DNA from: Spirochaetaceae bacterium
GTDB lineage: Bacteria; Spirochaetota; Spirochaetia; CADAEX01
Direction: 5' to 3'
Length of the DNA: 8,656 bases
Assembly (NCBI GenBank): GCA_009778835.1
Contig: WRFK01000058.1
Coordinates: 1 to 8,656, forward strand
Part shown: positions 1 to 6,700 of the stretch, piece by piece
Layout: each line of letters opens with the position of its first letter
Numbering within the stretch: the stretch's first letter is position 1
Program-made: the position numbers and the translations under genes
The notes under the pieces: model-generated
Seen by the model: only the letters and a program-made list of their open reading frames with translations
The model's database searches: none
What the model was told of the DNA's origin: nothing

Positions 1-837
1 ATGCTCCTTTTATATGAGATTAAAAACAGCGATATAGAAAAAATAGTTCCTTTGACCCCTTTGGTGGAGTTAGCGCATAATGGCAGCTTAATTGTAGATG
101 ACATTGAAGATGATGCTGATTTAAGAAGAGGAAAACCAGCAATACATATATTGCATGGTATTGATATGTCTATTAATAGCGCGAATTTTTTGTACTTCCT
201 TGCTTTTAATGCAATTGAAAATTCTGATTTTGACGATATGCTAAAATATTCATTTTACCACTATTATACAAAAGCAATGACTCATCTCCACATAGGACAG
301 GGGCTTGATATACAGTGGCATAAGGAGCACTCATTTTTCCCAAAGGAAGAAGAATATTATGAGATGTGCAGATTCAAGACAGGAGCGCTCTCGAGGCTTT
401 CTGCAGAGATTGCCCTTTCAGCTTCCAATGGGACTAACGAAGAAATAGATAATGTCTCTTTTGCATGTGAAGAAATGGGGGTTGGGTTTCAAATCCTTGA
501 TGATGTGGTAAATCTTACCAAAGGTAATCCTGGGAAAAAAAGGGGAGATGATATTGTCGAAGGGAAAAAAAGCCTACCTGTAATACTTTTCTGCCAGGAT
601 AAGGGCGATATCGAAGAACTTGCTTTTTGTTTTAATGAAGCCGCAGGTGCAGATATAGATAAGAGAGATAAGGCTGTTGAGAGAGCGATCGCGCTTCTTG
701 AAAAAAGTAATTCAATAGAGAGAGCTAGGCTAAAAGCTTTGGATATATTGGAAAGCTCTGCAAAAACAATTGAAAACAGGTATGAGAAATCAACAGCAAA
801 AGAACTTATTTCTTTTATCTTTGATTCTTTTAAATAG
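1..837 (+). CDS. Polyprenyl diphosphate synthase (trans-isoprenyl transferase), 5'-truncated by window edge
   Basis: Isoprenoid chain-elongating enzyme that condenses allylic diphosphates with isopentenyl diphosphate; product length (C15, C20 or longer) cannot be told from the sequence. The 278 visible residues carry the first Asp-rich motif DDIED (33-37) followed by LRRGKPAIH (41-49), the GQGLDIQW segment (99-106), KTGAL (126-130), and the second Asp-rich region ILDDVVN (165-171) followed by GDDIVEGKKSLP (182-193). Family members are usually 300-350 residues, and the N-terminal GGKxxRP substrate-binding segment is missing. The ATG at base 1 is therefore probably an internal Met, with the gene starting upstream of the window. 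The last position of the second motif is Asn rather than Asp, a variation also known in eukaryotic geranylgeranyl diphosphate synthases. The stop is 21 bases before the rhomboid gene, suggesting co-transcription. Family assignment is firm; the exact product is not. Confidence 0.93.
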   Translation: MLLLYEIKNSDIEKIVPLTPLVELAHNGSLIVDDIEDDADLRRGKPAIHILHGIDMSINSANFLYFLAFNAIENSDFDDMLKYSFYHYYTKAMTHLHIGQGLDIQWHKEHSFFPKEEEYYEMCRFKTGALSRLSAEIALSASNGTNEEIDNVSFACEEMGVGFQILDDVVNLTKGNPGKKRGDDIVEGKKSLPVILFCQDKGDIEELAFCFNEAAGADIDKRDKAVERAIALLEKSNSIERARLKALDILESSAKTIENRYEKSTAKELISFIFDSFK

Positions 838-858
838 TATAATACGGAGTGGGATCAG

Positions 859-1491
859 ATGAAAAATATTATCAAAAAACCATTTGCTTATAGCTACAGC
901 AACTTTGCCTTATTTATTATTGCAATCAACTTTCTTGTTTTTCTTTTAACAAATTTCCGGCCGCAATATTTGTATTATTTTTCAATGAGACCTATCAATA
1001 TTATTAATGTTCAGGCTTACTGGCAGTTTGTAACATATATGTTTACACACGCAAATTTGACGCACATACTTTTTAATATGCTGGGGCTTTTCTTTTTTGG
1101 TTTTGCGTTGGAAAGAAAGCTGGGGAGCAGGGAGTTTTTGCTTTTTTATTTTTTCTGCGGAATTGGGGCAGGTGTTTTTTCCTTCTTTTTTTATGTGACA
1201 ACAGGAAATCTCGGGGTTTACTTGCTTGGAGCTTCCGGGGCTGTTTATGCGGTGCTTCTTGCGTATGCGGTATTTTTCCCAAATGCAGTTATATATGTAA
1301 TGGGGATTATCCCTTTAAAATCAACCTGGGTGGTTATTATATATACCGCTATAGAAATTTTTTCGCAACTTGGTAACCGGTATTCAAGTACTGCGCATTT
1401 TACCCATCTTGCCGGGTTTGCCTTTGCATACCTCTATATTTGGGTGCGGCTTGGGATCAATCCGGCAGATGTTTTTTTCAGGAGAAGGTAA
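859..1491 (+). CDS. Rhomboid-family intramembrane serine protease
   Basis: Polytopic inner-membrane protease that cleaves transmembrane segments of other proteins; the substrate is unknown. The 210-residue protein is almost all hydrophobic, with about six membrane segments (roughly 15-31, 66-83, 92-113, 119-140, 151-170 and 182-198). The rhomboid signature is complete: HxxxN (H69, N73) in the second helix, GASG with the nucleophile S126 in the fourth, and the catalytic His in HxxHLAG (H183, with H180 before it) in the last. The WQFVTYMFTHANLTH segment (55-69) is typical of the loop before helix 2. It is a minimal rhomboid with no extra domain. The ATG is preceded by GGAG at 846-849 with a 9-base gap. 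It follows the polyprenyl synthase by 21 bases and probably shares its transcript. Confidence 0.93.
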   Translation: MKNIIKKPFAYSYSNFALFIIAINFLVFLLTNFRPQYLYYFSMRPINIINVQAYWQFVTYMFTHANLTHILFNMLGLFFFGFALERKLGSREFLLFYFFCGIGAGVFSFFFYVTTGNLGVYLLGASGAVYAVLLAYAVFFPNAVIYVMGIIPLKSTWVVIIYTAIEIFSQLGNRYSSTAHFTHLAGFAFAYLYIWVRLGINPADVFFRRR

Positions 1492-1558
1492 CAGATTTTA
1501 TCCATGAGCCGATAATATAAAGGGTGTTAGCCACTAACTTCGCGAAAAAGGTTAATCT

Positions 1559-2257
1559 GTGATCTCTATAAAAAAATATTTAATTTTATCAATTTATTTA
1601 ACTCTCTTTTGCTTTGGCGCATGGGCTCAAGTAAGAGACTTTCCTGTATTTAACAATGAATTCTGGTTTTTTGCAGAAAACAGCCCTGTATTGCATGTAA
1701 TAGAAAACGATCCAAATGAGCAAATCGAAGATACTAATAAAAAAATAAAAGACCTTCTGGATGAGGCAGTTTTTGTTTATTCGGGAATGATATATGGTTT
1801 TACTTTTACCTATACTCCCAGTGATCAAAAAAGAGGGATAAAAGAAGAGTTTTCAATTGTTCCTACTGCAACAATACAATATGGCGACCCTGCCATGAGT
1901 GTTAAGGCAACAAGAAGGGAAAAAGCAAGAACATTTGTAAGACTGGAATATAGATGTGAAGACCGCCACCAGTCATGGCTGGATTACTGGAATAGCAGCA
2001 CTTTCCCTGTGATTGGCGGATCCGGGACAAGTTTTGCAAGCGAAGGGGCAGCATCAAGAATCGAAGCCATGGAGCAGGCAATAAAAGAGAGTGTAAGAAC
2101 ATATATGAGGGGAAGAATACATAATAAACCCAAAAGTATATCGGGCAGTTTTGCCTTTAAGGAAGTTCCGGTTATTATGCAGGCAGCAGGGCTATATACA
2201 GCATCTGTTAAAATAAAAATTGATATCATGAATATCGAAACCTACAATTTTTTTTAG
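1559..2257 (+). CDS. Exported protein of unknown function
   Basis: I do not recognise this 232-residue protein. It starts at GTG, supported by AAAAAGG at 1545-1551 with a 7-base gap and by the signal peptide that follows at once: KK at 5-6, a hydrophobic core at about 7-19, and an AWA|Q site after residue 23. No lipobox Cys is present, so the mature protein is probably periplasmic or surface-associated. The body has a charged stretch (50-70, rich in Asp, Glu, Asn and Lys), a beta-rich middle with aromatic alternation (VYSGMIYGFTFTYTP, 73-87), an EARxEA-like helix (162-184) and a final beta segment. A helix followed by strands loosely recalls secreted FlgT/LPP20-type folds, but this is only a resemblance. 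It lies 67 bases after the rhomboid gene and 14 bases before the MBL-fold gene, so it is likely in the same operon. Confidence 0.75.
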   Translation: MISIKKYLILSIYLTLFCFGAWAQVRDFPVFNNEFWFFAENSPVLHVIENDPNEQIEDTNKKIKDLLDEAVFVYSGMIYGFTFTYTPSDQKRGIKEEFSIVPTATIQYGDPAMSVKATRREKARTFVRLEYRCEDRHQSWLDYWNSSTFPVIGGSGTSFASEGAASRIEAMEQAIKESVRTYMRGRIHNKPKSISGSFAFKEVPVIMQAAGLYTASVKIKIDIMNIETYNFF

Positions 2258-2271
2258 CTACGGAGATATTT

Positions 2272-3114
2272 ATGGAAATAGTTCTTATGGGAACAGGTTC
2301 CAGGGATAATATCCCTGCCTTCAGGTGTGTTTGCCCCGTATGTACCCAGGCGCGCGAAAGCAATGATAAAAAGCTTAAAAGAAAAAACAGTTGCGCTTTA
2401 GTTATTGGAAAAAAGAAAGAGAAAATAGCTATTGATATACCTCCGCAGTTTATAAGCCAGCTTGAACAATGCGGAGTTAGTGATACTGAAATTAAAAATA
2501 TTCTCCTTACTCAAGGAAATGGTGAGCATATTCTTGGCCTTTTTTATCCATTTTCGCTTAAAAGATCCAAAGGGAGTGTTATAAATTCTCCCATGGATGT
2601 TTATCTGGGAGACGATACGCTTAAATCAATTACTTCCATATTTATGCCTGGACGGAAAATAAATGAGTTGGATGATATTATTAAGTTAAATACTGTCAAA
2701 GAGCGCCATGAATTCCAGATAGGCAATATATCTATAACCGCGCTTAAGACCAATAATGCAGATACAAATACTTTAACTCATAAAAGAGATTCTTTTGGCT
2801 ATTGCTTAAGTGAAAAAGGGAAGAATTTTTACTATTTTGCTGTGGCAGCAAAGAAAATGCCTGATACAACGCTTGCGTTTGTTAGAAAGAAAAAACCCGA
2901 TTGCATATTAATAGATTGTACTTACGAAAAAACAGGAGAATCATCGGAACATGGAGATATTGAAAGTGTTATAGCCTTAAGAAATATGTTCCATACCGGA
3001 AGAATGATAATTTCCCACATTGACCACAGTAATCTTGCCCCATTTGCGCTTTCTAAAATATTTGACAATGAAGGTATTGAAATAGGTTATGACGGGCTTA
3101 AGATACAGCTATAG
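2272..3114 (+). CDS. MBL-fold protein of the PhnP/PqqB type with a degenerate metal-binding motif
   Basis: 280 residues. The opening GTGSRDNIPAF (7-17) and the CVCPVC cluster (Cys19, Cys21, Cys24) match the PhnP/PqqB branch of the metallo-beta-lactamase superfamily, where the Cys motif holds a structural zinc. The beta strand before the active site is present (ILLT, 77-80), but the expected THxHxDH reads TQGNGEH (80-86). Two metal His are Gln81 and Asn83, Asp is Glu85, and only H86 remains. Later family positions are partly kept: LIDCTY (213-218, D215), EHGDIESV (226-233) and ISHIDHSN (247-254, H249 and H252). It may be a non-catalytic relative or bind metal differently; I cannot say what it acts on. 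GGAG at 2262-2265 lies 6 bases before the ATG. The gene closely follows the exported-protein gene and ends the left operon. Confidence 0.82.
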   Translation: MEIVLMGTGSRDNIPAFRCVCPVCTQARESNDKKLKRKNSCALVIGKKKEKIAIDIPPQFISQLEQCGVSDTEIKNILLTQGNGEHILGLFYPFSLKRSKGSVINSPMDVYLGDDTLKSITSIFMPGRKINELDDIIKLNTVKERHEFQIGNISITALKTNNADTNTLTHKRDSFGYCLSEKGKNFYYFAVAAKKMPDTTLAFVRKKKPDCILIDCTYEKTGESSEHGDIESVIALRNMFHTGRMIISHIDHSNLAPFALSKIFDNEGIEIGYDGLKIQL

Positions 3115-3120
3115 TTTTTG

Positions 3121-3179
3121 TTGACATTTCAGGAATTGTATTTCACTATTGTTATATAGCAAAAAAAATATATACAATA
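3121..3179 (+). promoter_or_regulatory. Probable promoter region with AT-rich inverted repeat (operator candidate)
   Basis: A perfect TTGACA hexamer lies at 3121-3126, directly after the preceding stop codon. No good -10 box sits at the normal 16-18 base spacing. The best candidate is an extended -10, TG-T-TATATA, at 3150-3158, which is 26 bases from TTGACA and would have to act without it. This -10 falls inside the left arm of an inverted repeat: TATTGTTATATA (3147-3158) pairs with TATATACAATA (3169-3179) as 11 bp with one bulged T, around a GC plus eight-A spacer. A repressor bound here would cover the start site. The arms are pure AT apart from one G/C pair, so chance is a real alternative. 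Confidence 0.45.
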
Positions 3180-3222
3180 CTGGAAAAATTTGTCGATCAT
3201 AATATCTAATGAGGTGTAGCAG

Positions 3223-3729
3223 GTGCTGAAAAAGACTATTTTTTTCGTATTTATGTTTTGTATGGCGGGCGCTTTTTTGACAAAGACCGTTTCCGCCGAT
3301 GATAAATTTTTTGTTGGTCTGGGTCCGGAATTTAATGAAAACACCCGGCATGGAGTAGCGTTTGGCGGTGTTTTTCATGCTGGAATGAATTTTACCCAAA
3401 GAATTTCTTTTGGTGTAAAAGTGGGATGCTTTTATGATTTTGAATCAATTATAGCAGTAGATCCTTCGGTTTTCTTCCGCTACTACATCCCAATTATTGA
3501 GGGTTTGTTTGTACAGGCGGAAGCAGGCAGTATTATCTTTTTTGAGGATGGCGAAAGCTATCCGGCAGTTTTAGGCGGTCTGGCTGCAGGCTGGCATTAT
3601 AATTTTGGAAAAAAGTGGTATCTTGAGCCTTTTGTCCGTTCCGGTTATCCCCATCTATGGGGGGTAGGTGTGGTGATGGGTTTACGATTTAATTTAAAAA
3701 AGGAAATGAAGGAAATAATAGAAGAATAA
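3223..3729 (+). CDS. Small outer-membrane beta-barrel-like protein
   Basis: 168-residue exported protein. The GTG start has GAGGTG at 3211-3216 with a 6-base gap, and the signal peptide follows at once (KK at 3-4, hydrophobic 6-19, VSA|DD cleavage after residue 25). The mature part consists of short amphipathic strands with alternating aromatic/Gly residues and turns between them, e.g. FFVGLGPEF (29-37), GVAFGGVFHAGMNF (44-57), ISFGVKVGCFYDF (61-73), VFFRYYIP (83-90), GLFVQAEAGSIIFF (94-107), VLGGLAAGWHYNF (116-128), WYLEPFVRSGY (132-142) and WGVGVVMGLRFNL (146-158). That gives about eight strands, consistent with a small OmpW/OmpA-like barrel, with a charged tail KKEMKEIIEE after the last strand. 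The exact family is not recognised. It sits 13 bases before the giant lipoprotein gene and probably forms one operon with it. Confidence 0.78.
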   Translation: MLKKTIFFVFMFCMAGAFLTKTVSADDKFFVGLGPEFNENTRHGVAFGGVFHAGMNFTQRISFGVKVGCFYDFESIIAVDPSVFFRYYIPIIEGLFVQAEAGSIIFFEDGESYPAVLGGLAAGWHYNFGKKWYLEPFVRSGYPHLWGVGVVMGLRFNLKKEMKEIIEE

Positions 3730-3742
3730 GGGGAAGAGAAAA

Positions 3743-6700
3743 ATGAGCCGTACGCAAAGGATATTTGGAGCAGGAATTATTATTTTACTGGCAGCAGGCA
3801 TGTTTATGACTTGCAATAATCAGTTTGTTATGGATATTCTGCCAGACAGAAATAATGGCAATGTGGTAATAAAAGCAGGCGGTGCGGTGATTAGTGGAAA
3901 GCCGGTCGTATCCGACTCCGAAACACCTACTCAAACTGTAATTGTTGTCGACGAGGTCGATATCCCCGACAATCCTGGCGGGCAAACTGTCGAATACGCC
4001 ATCAGCACAGATCCCAATGCAGATCCTTCCTCTTTAACATGGCAGGATGATACGACTTTTAACGGCTTGACCGGAGGTACGAAGTACTATGTCTACGCTC
4101 GTTCCAAATCCAACAATAATCACAATGAAGGTACTCCAATGGTCAGCGATCCAATTACTACTCTGGAAAAAAACACTGGCGAGGCAGTAAGTGGAGCGCC
4201 GACTGTAAGCAGCGTTACCTATAACAGCATTGTTGTCAACGCTGTCACTATCGTTGGTGGCAATCCTGGTGGGCAAACTGTTGAATATGCTATAAGCACA
4301 GTAAACAATGCAGACCCTTCCACTTTAACATGGCAGGGTGGTACAATTTTTAATGGCTTGACCGGAGGCGCGACTTACTATGTCTACGCTCGTTCCAAAT
4401 CCAATGCCACTCATGATGCGGGTGTAGCGCAGAGCAGCGTCGTTGGAATTACAACCAGATCTGTTGGTGCAGCAGTCAGCGGAGCGCCTATAGTAAATGG
4501 TACACCAACTGAAAACAGCATAACAATTAACGCTGTTACTATCGTTGGTGGTAATCCTGGTGGGCAAACTGTTGAATACGCTATAAGTACAGTAAACAAT
4601 GCAGACCCATCTGCTTTAACATGGCAAGGTGGTGTGACGACTTTCATAGGTTTAATCCCAAGTACAACTTACTATGTCTATGCGCGTTCTGCGTCTAATG
4701 GGCCTTATGATGCCGGAGAGGCGCAGGTTAGCGTTGGAATTACTACAGCAGTTGCATCAAAAGTTCCTGGTGCGGATGTTTCGCAGCCTGTTGTAAGCGG
4801 TGCGCCGACACACAATAGTATAACCGTTATTGCTGTTACTATCCCGACCAATCCAGGTGGGCAAGATGTTGAGTACGCTATAAGCACAGATGATGACACA
4901 GTTCCTGCGAGCGGTTGGCAATCCGGCACGACCTTTAGCGGACTGAACGTTGCTACAACTTACTATGTCTATGCGCGTTCCAAGGAAAATTCTACTCATG
5001 GTGCGGGTATAGCGCAGTTCAGCGCTGGAATTACTACGCTAAAAAATATTGGAGCAATAGTGAATGGAGCGCCTGCGCTTGATTCTAAAACACATAACAG
5101 TATAACAGTTAATGCTGTCACTATCCTGACAAATCCAGGCTCACAGAATGTTGAGTATGCTATAAGCACAGATGGCGACACAGTTCCTGCGATCGGTTGG
5201 CAAACTGGCACGACCTTTAGCGGACTGACCGCTGTTACAACTTATTATATCTATGCGCGTTCCGAGGGAAACACCACTTATTATGCGGGTGTAGCGCAGG
5301 TCAGCGTTGGAATTACTACAGATAAAGCTCCCGGAGCAACGGTAAGCGCGCCTACGCTTGATTCTAAAACACATAATAGCATTACTATTAACGCAGTTAG
5401 CGCTCCTGACAATGGCCAGAGTGTTGAATATGGTATAAATACAAATGGAAGCACAACTCCGGATAGTGGTTGGGAAATTGACAAGATAACCTTTAGTGGT
5501 GTTAGCAGTAACACTACTTACTATGTCTTAGCTCGTTCTGCAGAAAATGCAAGCTACAATGCTGGTGCAGTATCAGTCAGCGCTGCAATTACTACAGCAA
5601 CAACACCTAAAGCTCCTGGAGCGAATGTCTCGCAGCCTGTTGTAAGCGGTGATCCGACACACAACAGTATTACAGTTAGCGCTGTTACTATCCCGACCAA
5701 TCCAGGCTCGCAGAATGCTGAATATGCCATAAGCACAGATGACGACATAGTTCCTGTGAGCGGTTGGCAAACTGGCACGACCTTTAGTGGTCTGAACGCT
5801 GCTACAACTTACTATGTCTATGCACGTTCCGAGGAAAATCTTACTCATGATGCGGGTGTAGCGCAGATCAGTGTTGAAATTACTACAGATAAAGCTCCCG
5901 GAGCAGCAGTGAGCGGAGCACCTACAGTAAACGGTACGCCTAACCATAACAGTATAACAGTTAACGCTGTTACTATCCCGAGCAATCCAGGTTCACAGAA
6001 TGTTGAATATGCTATAAGTACGGTAAACAATGCAGACCCATCCATTTTAACATGGCAATCTGGCACGATTTTCAGCGGACTGAACGCTGTTACAACTTAC
6101 TATGTCTATGCGCGTTCCGAAGGAAACACCACTTATTATGCGGGTGTAGAACAGATCAGCGCTGGAATTACTACGGCAGTTGCATCAAAAGCTCTTGGAG
6201 CGAATGTCTCGCAGCCTGTTGTAAGCGGTGTTCCGACACACGACAGTATTACAGTTAGCGCTGTATCTCTGCAATCTGTTACAGGTCAAAGTATAGAATA
6301 TGCTATAAGCACAGATGGCGATGTAGACCCATCCACTTTGACATGGCAATCTGGCACAACTTTCAGCGGCTTGTACAGCAACACTACCTATTATGTTTTA
6401 GCGCGTTCTGCAGAAAATCCAAGCTACAATGCCGGAGCAGTATCTGTCAGCGACCCAATTGATACATTAGCTGCGCCGAAATCTACAGGTGCGGCAGTCA
6501 ATATTACAGTAGGCACAGTCACTGCAACCAGCATTACAGTCAGCGGTTCTCTGATACCAGATACAGCGCAAAGTATATTATACGCTATAAGTGAGAGCGG
6601 TAGCACAGCTCCGGATAGTGGTTGGCAGTCAAGTCCAACTTTCACTGTAACACCCAACACAACTCACTATGTATGGGCTTATTCTGTAGAAGATGCAAGT

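Noticed and set aside
1..3. ATG at base 1 as the true start of the polyprenyl synthase
   Set aside because: The N-terminal substrate-binding segment of the family is missing and the first motif falls only 33 residues in, so the gene most likely begins upstream of the window.
1526..1538. GTTAG-CCA-CTAAC hairpin between the rhomboid gene and the exported-protein gene
   Set aside because: Only five base pairs with a three-base loop and no T-run; too weak to call a terminator or regulator.
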